In this document: positions 1 to 9,964 of the stretch, one piece after another | How positions within the stretch are numbered: position 1 is the stretch's first letter | Layout: every line of letters starts with the position of its first letter | Origin: Achatina immaculata | Taxonomy: Eukaryota; Mollusca; Gastropoda; Stylommatophora; Achatinidae | Assembly (NCBI GenBank): GCA_009760885.1 | Contig: CM019713.1 | Location: 11,679,774-11,743,773, forward strand | Reading direction: 5' to 3' | DNA: 64,000 bases | Notes under the pieces: model-generated | Database searches by the model: none | What the model was told of the DNA's origin: nothing | The model's input: the letters and a program-made list of their open reading frames with translations, nothing else | Translations under genes and position numbers: made by a program

Positions 1-862
1 AACAGCTGGGTGACTTCGGACATCTTTACCTTACTGCATTCAAATCAAATACAGTCACAGTTTCTGCTTTCTCCATCGCTACTTAACTTATCACGGCACA
101 GAAATGTACTAAAATTGCGCTTTACAGGACTATATCGTGGTACCTCCATCTCATTTCCACCTTCGAGAAGCTCGATTAACTGATCACACATGCATAAATA
201 TACAGAAGGAAACGCTTCGAATCTTTCGAAAACGACTAGTCTGAATGAATTGGCCCACAATTCGGACTAAGTATACTTTGTATCGAAATACTCATGATAT
301 CCAGTAAGCGGAAACGACATATGTCGCGAACTTTACTTTTATATTCTACTTTCCCTTGGTCTAATAAACCAAGTCTAAAACAAGTGAAATGAAGGTCCAC
401 TGTGATGTCAATGGGTTTGTTGTGATTTACTACTACCTGTATGTTCGCCATCTTGAACCTGTTGCCGCACTACTGCCACCTGTTGTTTTTGTTGTGAACA
501 TAAGGGGAAGCAATTCACTGTATTACTAAAAATAACTTGCTTCCTTGTAATAGATTGTTCAAACAAGTAGGGGCCAAGTGAGAGAATACATTTGGATTTC
601 TGGGGCTGGTCCCGATTGTAATCCATCAAAATAACCGGAGAAAGAATGAAAATGTGTCGGGGTTTTCTTTTCATTTACTTAAACTATGAACAAAATATTA
701 CCATTGTCTGTGACTGAACACGTAAACAAAATAGGTGAGAAATGTCTGAAAGTTTTCTTTAACTCAATTCAGAGAAATTATCTTCCGTGAATTTACTCTG
801 CATTTTTCGCCTTAAATTAAAAAAAAAAACGTACAAATAATTAATTTTCTTCGCTCTAGATT
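1..862. other. no supported gene
   Basis: AT-rich sequence without recognisable repeats. A minus-strand frame of 71 codons (451 to 236) starts at an ATG followed by G in a purine-rich context, but it matches no family I know and has no supporting exon nearby. Confidence 0.5.
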
Positions 863-1072
863 AGACTGACAATTCACTACCAAAAATAGCACTAAGATGG
901 ACACCACAGGGGAACAGAAGTAAAGGTAGACCAAAAGAGACATGGAAAAGAACAACAGAAAGGATGTTGAGCAATAGAGGGCTCACCTGGGCAAGAGCAG
1001 AAACAAAGGCGAAGGACAGCCATTTGTGGAAAACCTTTGCGGAAGCGCCATATGCCCTGGGCACTTAAGGTT
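863..1072 (+). pseudogene. LINE family B, 3' end fragment
   Basis: This is the last roughly 70 codons of a LINE reverse-transcriptase polyprotein, heavily 5'-truncated. It aligns base for base with the end of the minus-strand LINE B copy at 38.9-39.8 kb: the stretch coding TDNSLPKIALRW is recognisable at the start and the element ends just after a TAA stop in ACTTAAGGTTC. Frameshifts break the frame in the middle. The 3' untranslated part is only a few bases and runs straight into an AG microsatellite. It is a dead retrotransposon tail. Clade assignment to RTE-like LINEs rests on the short 3' UTR and microsatellite tail and is tentative. Confidence 0.85.
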
Positions 1073-1098
1073 CAGAGAGAGAGAGAGAGAGAGAGAGA
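1073..1098 (+). repeat. (AG)n tail of LINE B
   Basis: Perfect AG dinucleotide run directly after the LINE B end. The same run in the same position terminates the 38.9-kb copy, so it is the element's own tail and not chance. Confidence 0.85.
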
Positions 1099-1695
1099 TT
1101 AGGTTTACAATTTTGGATAAGGAAGTGATAAAAGTGATAAACTTTACAAACAAGTGTTACAAATATTTGAAAGTTGTTTCCAACTAGATCCAGACAAATT
1201 AACTTGTTTTTCTTTTTGGCAAAATCTTGTTAATTACATGCCTATTCTGATATAACTGAAGACATGATTTCACTTGTCACCTTCAGTGTGAAAATACTTC
1301 ACCTTCTCGGGAGTCGAATATCCAGAGTAAATTACAAAATTCACAAAGACGTGATCATGATGATGATAATGATTTCTAAAATGATTAACTATCGCAAATT
1401 TTGGCGGGAAATTAAACTTTCAAGTGTCTTTTCCAACCAAGAGTGGGGGGGTGATGCATCGGAGAATCAGGAGAGGAGAGAGGGAGTTGTTTATACGAAA
1501 CTATCAATCTAAAGTCAAATATTGTTGAAACCATCTTTCATACATATAACAACATCGGGGGTCCCTGGGCAAAGTGATGCACTGGGCACCCACCATTCCT
1601 CTCTAACCTATGCAAGTAATCTTAGGAATTCACAGATTTCCATGGGCTGGTTGGGCAATGCTCAGGTGGGCCCATGAGTGAAGATGGCACTGGAA
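1099..1695. other. no gene seen
   Basis: Unique-looking AT-rich sequence. An 82-codon frame at 1264-1512 has no recognisable domain. Confidence 0.5.
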
Positions 1696-1707
1696 AGATA
1701 GATATAA

Positions 1708-1744
<37 letters not shown>

Positions 1745-1749
1745 TAGAC

Positions 1750-1838
<89 letters not shown>
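1696..1838. repeat. (GACA)n(GATA)n compound microsatellite
   Basis: About ten GACA units pass into about twenty GATA units. The open frames across it on the minus strand are artefacts of the four-base period. Confidence 0.95.
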
Positions 1839-2333
1839 CTGAAACAGGCACAATTATGCCTGTCTTTCACCTTGATGAAGTACTTTCGGAAACGCCGACT
1901 GTCTCAAAACAACATTTGGTACTTTGTACTTTTTTTTTTTTAGTTTAGTGTAGAATTAAACATGATTTAGAAACATCAGCGGAAAGTAAATGTTTGTGTG
2001 AATTTTTTTTTCCTTATTTATCATTACCGGCAAGATCTAAGTTAATCTTTACAAATTGCTCAGATGAACCCAAAACAAAACTGGCTGATTCTCCTCCGTG
2101 CAGATTTTACATTATCATCATACTACATGCCTGATTATCCTTCAACCGATTTTGTTGGTTGCTTTTTACTAGCTTTTTAAAAAAAATAATATAGACCGGT
2201 CACAGTAATTGATGACCTCCAAAAGTTTAGGTTTTCTCTCTCTCTCTCTCTCTCTTTTTTAAATCAGTAATTTACCGATAACTGTCCGTTAATGCGAGCA
2301 CTGGATTTAACACTGATTTAAAAAATGAACTGC

Positions 2334-2334
<1 letters not shown>
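1839..2334. other. no gene seen
   Basis: AT-rich intergenic sequence with homopolymer T runs and a (CT)n run at 2229-2253. Confidence 0.5.

Positions 2335-2398
<64 letters not shown>
2335..2398. repeat. (TA)n microsatellite, 5' side of LINE C
   Basis: Nearly perfect TA run with one phase slip. It abuts the LINE C fragment; a second TA run lies on the other side. Confidence 0.9.
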
Positions 2399-2402
<4 letters not shown>

Positions 2403-2621
2403 AGAAATGACCAGAGAATCCCAAAACAAGCTATCAAGTGGAACACAATAGGCCGAAGAAAAAGGGGCAGACCGCGTGAAACTCTGAAGAGGACATTATT
2501 AAGAGAGGCCAAGTTAACAGGCATAAAATCCTTTGATGAGGTTGAAAGACTCGCCGAAGACAGGAAAAATTGGCGAACTACTTTACGAGCCCTATGTGAC
2601 GTTTAACGGCACGGGAAGGAT
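2399..2621 (+). pseudogene. LINE family C, 3' end fragment
   Basis: An open frame from the left TA run to a TAA at 2604-2606 encodes the C-terminal end of a LINE polyprotein: the basic stretch GRRKRGRPRETLKRTL, then EAKLTGIKSFDEVERL, ending RALCDV and stop. A second copy with nearly the same protein lies on the minus strand at 37.67-37.84 kb, also between TA runs. GRPR-type basic C-termini followed by WR motifs are typical of RTE-like LINE ends. Only the last 70 codons remain, so it cannot act on its own. Confidence 0.8.
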
Positions 2622-2636
2622 ATAAGATAAGATATA

Positions 2637-2692
<56 letters not shown>
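2622..2692. repeat. (AT)n microsatellite, tail of LINE C
   Basis: Begins as imperfect GATATAAGATAAGATA and settles into pure AT, as expected of a LINE tail that has expanded. Confidence 0.85.
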
Positions 2693-2694
<2 letters not shown>

Positions 2695-2784
2695 AAGGCG
2701 GTAAAGTGCTCGCAGCTGCGGTAACGGGTATCAAGAAACGTTAATTAAGCAGCGAAAGAACGGGCTGTGGGCTACTGTCTAGAC

Positions 2785-3479
2785 CAGTGGTTCTCAACCT
2801 TTGGGCCGTGATAGGGAGTAGTATGGGCCGCGCTGAAGTCTAAAAGCAGCGAAAAGAGAGAGAGAGAGAGAGAGAGAGAGTAGATACAATAAAAAATTAT
2901 TCCGCATTTTTCACGCCCGAAGACATTAAAGCGTACAATTGGATTCGTAATGCTTTTCAGTGTGTATTCTCTGAATTAACCAGCCGTGCATAAGAAGAAT
3001 TAGCGGAACTGTCTAGCGATCGTGCATTACAAATCAAATTTAACGATCCGGCTGTGGAGATCTCTTCCTTTTGGTGCACTGTTTCGCTGGAATATCCGTT
3101 GTTATCAGCCCTGGCGATGAAAGTTCTTCTACATTTTTCAACAACTTATTTATGCGAAGTTTTCATTTTCTGCATTGACTGCCATGAAAACCAAATATCG
3201 TTCAAGACTGAACGTGGAGGATGATCTTCGAGTGTATTTGTCACAATTTCCAGCCAGAATAGACATGCTATCCAACCGGAAACAGTGCAATCTTTAAGGT
3301 AAATGAAAAGAACTTTTGTGTAGCAATGAATATCCAGTTAAACATGTACAGAAAATATTACATAATACTTTATAAAATTAGATTTGTACCTTGCAAATAT
3401 AAAGCACTTTATTAATGGGCCGCAAAAATGTTTGACTTTTAAATGTGGGCCGTGCAACAAAAGGGTCTGAGAACCGCTG
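2785..3479 (+). mobile_element. hAT DNA transposon, internally deleted (hAT1)
   Basis: Terminal inverted repeats are visible: the left end reads CAGTGGTTCTCAACCTTTGG and the right end, read on the other strand, CAGCGGTTCTCAGACCCTT. Both sides carry the same 8-bp target copy GTCTAGAC (2777-2784 and 3480-3487), which fits the hAT target consensus nTnnnnAn. Inside is the C-terminal part of a hAT transposase. At 695 bp it is far shorter than an autonomous hAT element, so it is a deletion derivative. Confidence 0.9.
2909..3297 (+). pseudogene. hAT transposase C-terminal (hATC) remnant
   Basis: Translated in two frames, this region gives the hAT family dimerisation domain: FW then EYPLLSALAMKVLLHFSTTYLCE, where the family usually has FW..V..EYP.LS..AL..L..F.TTYLCE, then after a frameshift MKTKYRSRLNVEDDLRVYLS and a stop at 3295-3297. 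There is an in-frame TAA near the start and one frameshift at about 3160. The N-terminal zinc finger and the catalytic RNase-H-like core are missing. It resembles the ZBED5-like group of domesticated and mobile hAT proteins, but the breaks show that this copy is dead. Confidence 0.85.
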
Positions 3480-3487
3480 GTCTAGAC
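3480..3487. repeat. 8-bp target site shared by hAT1 and hAT2
   Basis: GTCTAGAC is both the right duplication of hAT1 and the left duplication of hAT2. Copies lie at 2777-2784 (exact) and 3901-3908 (GCCTAAAC, two changes). Confidence 0.8.
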
Positions 3488-3900
3488 CAGTGTTTCCCAA
3501 CGTTTAACGCAGGCGTGACTTGAGAGAAAGAAAAGTTATAAAGACTGAGAGACCTAACCTTGCCGTACAGCCGCCAGGAGAGAATAGCGCGCTATCTACT
3601 AGGCCACGAAGTGTCACCTGAAGTTCACCTACACCAGTTTTCGATTCAGCACGTGTTTAGTGGTTAGTAGTAGTACACGAAATACTGTTTAAGGTCGTAT
3701 GCCCCACTGGGGTTGGCAATTTGAATATGAGGGTGGGGGGTAGAATATACTTATATTTTACTATATTTATTTACTTTATTATACCTTATTTTTATACTTT
3801 ACTTTTTCAAACCGCTGTCGGTTTGAGGGGGGGGGGGCGGCATTAAAATCTTTAAGGCGTTGATGTGGGGCATGATCCAAAAAAAGGCTGAGAAACACTG
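3488..3900. mobile_element. non-autonomous hAT element (hAT2)
   Basis: Begins CAGTGTTTCCCAACG and ends GGCTGAGAAACACTG, which are inverted repeats of hAT type. It is 413 bp with no coding remnant and contains a G run at 3827-3837. A related piece with the same interior (GGCGTGACTTGAGAGAAAG) lies at 5661-5966. Confidence 0.8.
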
Positions 3901-3908
3901 GCCTAAAC

Positions 3909-4438
3909 ACTAGAAGCCACCCTAGTCACATGACCATATTTTGTTGTTCGCGTTCCGATCGCCGTCACCTGCCTCTCAATAGGTCTCTTAGAACGGCTGC
4001 AGGTGTCGTTATTCATTCTGTGGTTAATTTACAATTAATATATCTTCTGCGTACGCTATATATTCACCCACAGGTAAAAAGACGAAGTGGAACAAGCGCG
4101 ATTCGTGGTCATTTGGTGAATGTAGAACGCAAAGCACGCGGCTGTTTATGTACTTGTTTGTGTGTGTCACTGAAGTTAATTACAATACGACTCTATGTGA
4201 CTCATGTTGTGTGATTAATTTCTACACAGTTCGGTGTTAGTTTGCACCCTGCCATTTTATTTCAAAGGTGTTGGTAAACATGTCTGTTCGTCTTGTAATA
4301 TGTTACAGCCGTGAACTGAACTCAATGTCAGACCTCTCACTGTAACGGCTGACATACAGTCAAATCGGCCGTAAATCTGTCAAAATTACGGCCGGACCCC
4401 CAGTCCCAAACGGGGCCGTAAGTCGACACATAGTACGT
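3909..4438. other. no gene seen
   Basis: A 94-codon frame at 3930-4214 has no recognisable domain. No repeat recognised. Confidence 0.45.
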
Positions 4439-4451
4439 GTGTGTGTATATA

Positions 4452-4494
<43 letters not shown>
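4439..4494. repeat. (TA)n microsatellite
   Basis: TG run passing into TA run. Confidence 0.9.
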
Positions 4495-4495
<1 letters not shown>

Positions 4496-4882
4496 CAGTC
4501 ATATCTTGGTATACGGAGGTTCAAAATGGTATAGTACACTGATATATGTGATATATGACGTACCAGTATGTGGGGGTCACAGTATGGTAATATGTATGCA
4601 AAGCTGAAATATGTAGCCATAATGAGCGATATAAAGGAAAGAAGAACTGGGTTTTTTTTTTGTTTTTAAGAAACGGGGAGACAGACTGATGGACAGACCA
4701 AATGAGGTTGGGGGGGGGGGGGGTGTTGGGAGGAGGAGTAGGAGGAAAAAAAAGGGGGCGGGGGATCTAACTATTACATCTCTCTGGAGTTCGGAAGGGG
4801 TTATCACATTTTAATAGAGAAACTGGGGAAAAGGAGGTGTTACAGGAAAAAAGTGGGGGGGGGGGGGAAATAGTTTTTTAAC
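4495..4882. other. low-complexity G-rich interval
   Basis: Contains two long G homopolymers (about 4709-4722 and 4854-4868) and purine-rich sequence. No gene. Confidence 0.6.
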
Positions 4883-5592
4883 TTGTCTTGCAGCCATCTT
4901 CGTATTGATCCTCCTCTCTTTCTTGTTCCCATTATGTACCATTCCAAGACGGTCTTCTCTTAATTCTCATGATGTTTAACATTTCCAAAATAAGTTTTCT
5001 GTTTAATCCTTTCTACTAGCCAGCCTTCTTTAATATTAAGTTCTTGTAGTACTGATATATTTGTTCTTTTTTGTGGCCATGATATATGAAGGACTCTTCT
5101 GTAGCATTTACATTCAAAGATATTTATGTGTTTCTCAGCTGTTTTGTTAAGTGTCCAGGTCTCACAGGCATATGTTGCGATGGGAAAGATGCATGCCTTT
5201 AAAAATCTTATTTTTGTAGTTCTGTCTGTGTAATCATTTAATGTGTCTTCATGACTATTATGCTCATTAACAAATGCTGAATGACTGTGACTGAGTGAAA
5301 GCTGTATGATGAAGGGCAGAATGTCAGACAGGCCTGCGTGCCCAATTCTTAACCCTATGAAAATAAAGTATGTTCGTTCGTTCGTTCTCCACAGCTTCTT
5401 TAGTTGTTTTGTTTTTTGAAGAGCGATAGACGTCCACCATTTAATATCTCTCATTGTATCTCCATTATTGTTTAATAATGATCCAAGATATTAAAAACTC
5501 TCCACATCTTCCAATTTTTCGTCATTGATACATATTTCAGCTGCCTTGTTTGTTTTGCCAGTTGCTATCAATTTAGTTTTCTTCGCATTAAG
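4883..5592 (-). pseudogene. LINE family A, truncated and interrupted
   Basis: Read on the minus strand this is the C-terminal third of the LINE A polyprotein. Recognisable pieces are IFPIATYACETWTLNKTAEK, then CKCYRRVLHISWPQKRTNIS and LQELNIKEGWLVERIK, as in the copies at 15-16 kb and 58 kb. The 3' tail is missing and the 5' end stops near the KKTKL segment. It is interrupted at about 5230-5383 by a short element with a GTTC tail. Stops and frameshifts make it non-functional. Confidence 0.85.
5230..5383 (+). mobile_element. short element J nested in LINE A, (GTTC)n tail
   Basis: Comparison with the intact LINE A sequence at 21.97 kb shows a block of about 150 bp inserted between TAGTTCTGTCTGT and CTCCACAGC. 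It contains AGGGCAGAATGTCAGACAGG, GCGTGCCCAATTCTTAACCC, then AATAAAG and (GTTC)3-4. The same core recurs on the minus strand at 27995-28077 and 28141-28200 with other four-base tails. It looks like a SINE or LINE 3' end. Confidence 0.75.
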
Positions 5593-5660
5593 AAAATGCG
5601 TTAATATTCTTCACTGATAATTATATTATTAATAATTAATAAAAACAACATTACTCAAAC

Positions 5661-5966
5661 AGGCGTGACTTGAGAGAAAGAAAAGTTATAAAGAATGAGA
5701 GACCAGACCTTGCCGTACAGCCGCTAGGAGAGAACGGCGCGTTATCTTCTAGGTCACGAAGTGTCTTCTGAAGTTCACATGCACCAGTTTTCGGTTCCTA
5801 AAGTGAGCATGGTGCAAAATGATTCAGGGCTACGGGGGAGAGGAGGAGTAGGGGGCGGCAGCAGAGGGCGTTAGAATCAACTGAAGGAAAAAAAGGGGGG
5901 GGGGGGGGGTGATAGGAATTTAGCTGAGAAACAAGGGGGCTGCAGTCCTACAAAGTCTGAGAAGCA
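5661..5966. mobile_element. hAT2-related fragment
   Basis: Shares GGCGTGACTTGAGAGAAAG, the CCTTGCCGTACAGCCGC block and a G run with hAT2 at 3.5-3.9 kb. It has lost its left terminus, and its right end reads AGTCTGAGAAGCAATG, a decayed hAT terminus. Confidence 0.65.
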
Positions 5967-6009
5967 ATGATTTTATTTCACACTGCTTCTCAAACTTTGC
6001 AGGACTGCA
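5941..6009. repeat. 26-bp inverted repeat with 17-bp loop
   Basis: Arms 5941-5966 and 5984-6009 pair at 24 of 26 positions. Each arm ends in a hAT-like terminus (TGCTTCTCAAACTTTGCAGG), so two element ends face each other. Confidence 0.8.
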
Positions 6010-6835
6010 AAATACTATCATTTTTACAGATAATATGTCCTATGTTTGTCTGTACATACACCAGTGTTTCCCAGGTCTCCTCGAGCTGCCCTCCCCCCTC
6101 TCCAAGCCCACATCCTCAACACACCCTTGTGTGGCACTCGTACAGTGACACATTAAACTAGGATAAGCATTACACAGCTAAAAACTTCGGCCGGCAAACC
6201 AGTTTATTCAACAAAATGAAGGAGCACACTTACTGCACTATTTTCTCAACTTTATAAATTTGATGGATGAGTTTCATGTAGGGACGCAGGTTTCTCAAAA
6301 TCAGGCTGAAAAGTTCAAAGAAGTCTTAGATCTCCATGATCAGTAACGCACTATATTGTGGACATTTCATTTTTGCTGTAGGCGCTGCGTAGTTTTGTTT
6401 GTTTGTTCTGCACTTTCAGAAACGATGTTCCCGCTAGTGATATAGATACTTCGCCGTTCTGAACAAACTTTGGCCGGTCTACGCATCCCTTGGCGACAGT
6501 TAATAAAAGGATCTTTACATCCGATGGAGGCCTTTTGAAGCATCCGTCGCGTTCAAACCCTTTGCACTATCAAAGGAAGGTACATTATTACTACCCCAGT
6601 CTGCTGTCATCCCCCACTGCCTTCTTTTCTTCCACTGTCCCCCCCCCCCATCTGACCTTTTTTCCCTTTCACAGCCTCCTGATAGTTTCCAACGCCAAAG
6701 GGGGGGGGGGGGGTGAGGCGGCGAATAGCGTTATCTCTCATTTCAGGATGCACTGCTCTGAGCGAATGGGCGCTTTGTGTGTAAGTGTGGAAGTGATTTA
6801 AGAGTTGCGTAACTCAAGACAAGAAGTTATCAAGT
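6010..6835. other. no gene seen
   Basis: Contains a possible lone hAT end at about 6061 (CAGTGTTTCCCAGG), a C run at 6644 and a G run at 6700-6713. A 103-codon frame at 6490-6801 crosses the G run and has no domain. Confidence 0.45.
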
Positions 6836-7139
6836 GCTAAAAGAAACAATCCTGCAAATGGTGGGGACAGCACATGTGAAGGACTACATCGAAAATCAGA
6901 GGGTTAAGTAGTTCGGGCATTTGTTACGCAAGAATCCAGAACGACCAGGGGCACGCGCATGCAACTCGAAAACATCTGGATATAGGGCGTTAGGATGACC
7001 AAGGAAAAAGTGGATATGTGGGGTGAAAGACACGCCGAGGAAACATAACATGGCAGCTAGCCAGGTCTCTCACCTGTCTCTGGACCGATGACTGAAAGTC
7101 CTTGCGACGCTAATGGCATAAACAGACAGAAGAAGAAGT
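6836..7139 (+). pseudogene. LINE family K, 3' end fragment with (GAA)n tail
   Basis: One frame gives MVGTAHVKDYIENQRVK, stop, FGHLLRKNPERPGARACN, then SKTSGYRALG. This is the familiar DYIE.QRVKWFGHL.R LINE C-terminus. Frameshifts follow, and the sequence ends in ACAGACAGAAGAAGAAG. Only the last 100 or so codons are present. The nearby L fragment ends in the same trinucleotide but in the opposite orientation. Confidence 0.75.
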
Positions 7140-7187
7140 AAATCAAACAGTGTAGTGTGGGCTCCGAGCACGTGGTTGCAAGTTCAG

Positions 7188-7470
7188 CTCCTTCTTCTCC
7201 TTCATCGTTCGCTTCTACCTCCAAGATCGCCCCATGAAGTACTGAATTTACTCCTATGGTCCTGAGATAAATCTCATTTAGGATGGAGGCTCAGAGCAGC
7301 TTGGGCCTATATTCTTGGTGGATCACATAAACGGAATTGCATGACACCGGTTTTCGCTGCACCAGTGAGCTTCGAGCTGGACTTTCTTCAACGGAACCTC
7401 GACCTGGTTTGGATCAAAATCCGCCGGGTGGCAAATTCGGTTCCAAACAGCAACGTTTCTTGTTGCTGTG
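7188..7470 (-). mobile_element. family L element, 5'-truncated copy
   Basis: On the plus strand it reads CCTTCTTCTCC then CGTTCGCTTCTACC and continues colinear with the start of the 1.45-kb insertion at 59.33 kb (TTGGTGG, GGAATTGCATGACACC, GGACTTTCTTCA). In the minus orientation this is the 3' end of L with a decayed GAA tail. The rest of L is missing, as in 5'-truncated retrotransposition. Confidence 0.75.
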
Positions 7471-7661
7471 TTTTTTTTTTTTTAATCTTTCAGAACGACT
7501 CATTTTACTGTTATTTTTAATGTCTTATGTTATTCTCTTTATTTCTTTATTATTTTCAAAACAAATCTTATTTTAATTGCTTCTCCTTTTCATTTTTGAA
7601 GGACTAGCCATAAGTAAAATAACGTCTTTATGCGCTTTTGGGAAGCGTAATTTTTTCATAA

Positions 7662-8894
7662 GTAGAATAATTATGAGAATAACAAGGAAAAAGATAAAAA
7701 TGGAAATAGCAGATGAACAGTTTGGATTTGTTGAAGGAAAGGGAACCCACAATGCCATTTATGCTTTACGAACACTAACAGAAAGAGCTCTAGAAGTACA
7801 GAAAGATCTCTACTTATGCTTCATTGATTGCACCAAGGCATTTGACAAGGTGAAACATAATGACATTATTAAAATGCTGGAAGACATCAGTATAGACTGC
7901 AAAGACCTGAGGATTGTAAAACATCTATACTGGCAGCAAGAAGCAGCAGTTCGAGTTGAAAATAGAACTGGAAAATATCAACCTATAAAACAAGGGGTGC
8001 GACAAGGATGTGTACTATCTCCAGACCTTTTTTCTCTGTTTGGCGAGAATATTCTAAGAACAATCATCACAGAACCAGGCATAAAAATTGGAGGATACAA
8101 TATTAACAACCTTCGGTATGCTGACGACACAATACTGATAGCTGAGAACCAACAAGACCTGCAAAATCTCTTGGATAAAGTCGCCAAAGAAAGTGAACAG
8201 AAAGGCCTTACTTTGAACATAAAAAAGACAGAGACTATGGTTATATCTAAGAAACAGAATCCGCCAGCATGCAGTATTAAATTAAACGGAACTATTCTAA
8301 AGCAGGTGCAGAAATTCAAATACCTTGGAGCAGTAATACATTCAGATGGGAAATGTAGAACAGAAATTAGGAACAGAATAGGCCAAGCAAAGACTGCATT
8401 TCAGAGAATGAGAAACATATTAACCAACACATCTTTATCAATGAATATTAGAAGTCCTAAAATGCTATATTGAACCTATCTTGTTATATGGAAGTGAATC
8501 ATGGACAATAGGCAAGTCTGCACAAAAATCATTGGGAGCAGCAGAAATGTGGTTTATTAGAAGAATGCTGCGAATCCCCTGGACAGCAAAAATAACTAAT
8601 GAAGAATGTATAAGAAGAGCTGGAGAGACAACAAATCTTGTAAAAAAATAGAGTGACAATGTACTTTCATAAAACATGCAATGAGAAGAGGGGGCATTGA
8701 AAATATTATAACAACAGGAAAAATAGAAGGAATAAGATCAAGAGGAAGACCAAGAGAAATGATACTGGACAGTCTGACGGGATGGTGTGAGAGGAAATCA
8801 CCAAATGAACTGATGGCCTGCATGAAAGATTGTGTACTCTAGAGAAGCATAATAGCCAACGCCAGTCGGCACGGCACATGATGATGATGATGAA
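7662..8894 (+). pseudogene. LINE family D reverse transcriptase, longest intact frame, (GAT)n tail
   Basis: The frame runs open from upstream of the element to a stop at 8471-8473 and encodes the reverse transcriptase domain of a non-LTR retrotransposon. Visible motifs are DEQFGFVEGKGT, motif A FIDCTKAFD (about 7819-7845), motif B QGVRQGCVLSP (about 7990-8022) and motif C YADDT (about 8117-8131), so the catalytic aspartates are present. At about 8460 a one-base shift moves the reading frame: IEPILLYGSESWT, then MWFIRRMLRIPWTAKITNEE continue in another frame, and further stops follow. The endonuclease and N-terminus are absent. It ends in a GATGATGAT tail (8878-8894) that supplies the stop codon. 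Other D copies lie at 59.1-61.1 kb and 61.25-61.6 kb. Confidence 0.9.
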
Positions 8895-9027
8895 TTTTTC
8901 AGTTCCAAGGGAGATAATCGGTAGATATAGTGCCCTACAGATATCACTTGAGTTGCCGACCTTCATTGTGTTTTGTAATACTTTCTGGCAAATTGTTTGC
9001 TCTGACTATATGTCTCTTTTTCGTGTT

Positions 9028-9230
9028 TAATATCAGCTTCTCAATATTCTTGTTTAATATCAGCCCCTCTTTTTTATGTTTAATATCAGCCCCTCTTTTT
9101 TATGTTTAAAATCAGTCCCTCTTTTTATGTTTAATATCAGCTTCTCAATATTCTTGTTTAATATCAACCCTTCTTTTTATGTTTAATATCAGTCTCTCTT
9201 TTTCGTAATAAATATCTACCCCTCTTTTTT
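9028..9230. repeat. minisatellite, unit about 27 bp
   Basis: Seven or so copies of a unit around TGTTTAATATCAGCCCCTC followed by a T run. A second block of the same unit lies at 11488-11628. Confidence 0.85.
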
Positions 9231-9964
9231 TAAGCAGACTGCTGGTACCATAAAGAAAGATTTCTCTCTTCTGATACAAAATCACGAGAAGTAGTGCTAT
9301 ATGTAATTGGTGATGAATGTGTGCTGCTACTCAATCATTTGACGTCTAGTGGAATGATTGTAAGAATTTTTGAACCACTGCTCAGGATCAAGATAATAAT
9401 GTTTCATCTGTGCAATCCCTTACTACTTGTTTCATCGATACACTCAAGAAACATAGGAAACCCACGCACGCATGTCCAACCTAGACGATAGCAGCACAGC
9501 AAGTGTTCAACAGAACCAACGTAGCAACAGTGTTGAGTAATTTCAACACCAAAACAACAGTTTTATTAATGGAAAGATGGAGGATGACTGGTAATAATGG
9601 CAGAGTCAACAAAATACATAAAACTGGGTCAATTCCCCATCAGTAACGATATTTGCCATGTGGGGAAGGACTGGAAAAAAAAACTGACAAAAACAAAACA
9701 AAACAAAAAAACCCACAAAACTATTGTCTAGAAAAGGACCACAAATCAGTCAGTAGCAACTAAAGGCCATACTTACTGATGTCATAATAAACCCAACAAC
9801 AAAACATAAAACACATCTTTCAACCCCTAAGCACTTATCTGGCCAATCAGTCCACAATTGTCAACAACAAAACCTGCTTCTGTCCTAATAAGGACAGCTC
9901 ACACTAATCTCTACATGAGACAAATTCACTGGAACACACTGCTATCAAACATGGTCATGAAAAA
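9231..9964. other. no gene seen
   Basis: AT-rich sequence. A hAT-like end (TTTTTGAACCACTG) at about 9369-9382 has no visible partner. Confidence 0.45.

Noticed and set aside
7577..8473. Active host gene of 298 codons
   Set aside because: The domain is a LINE reverse transcriptase; the first 30 codons are upstream non-LINE sequence read in the same frame.
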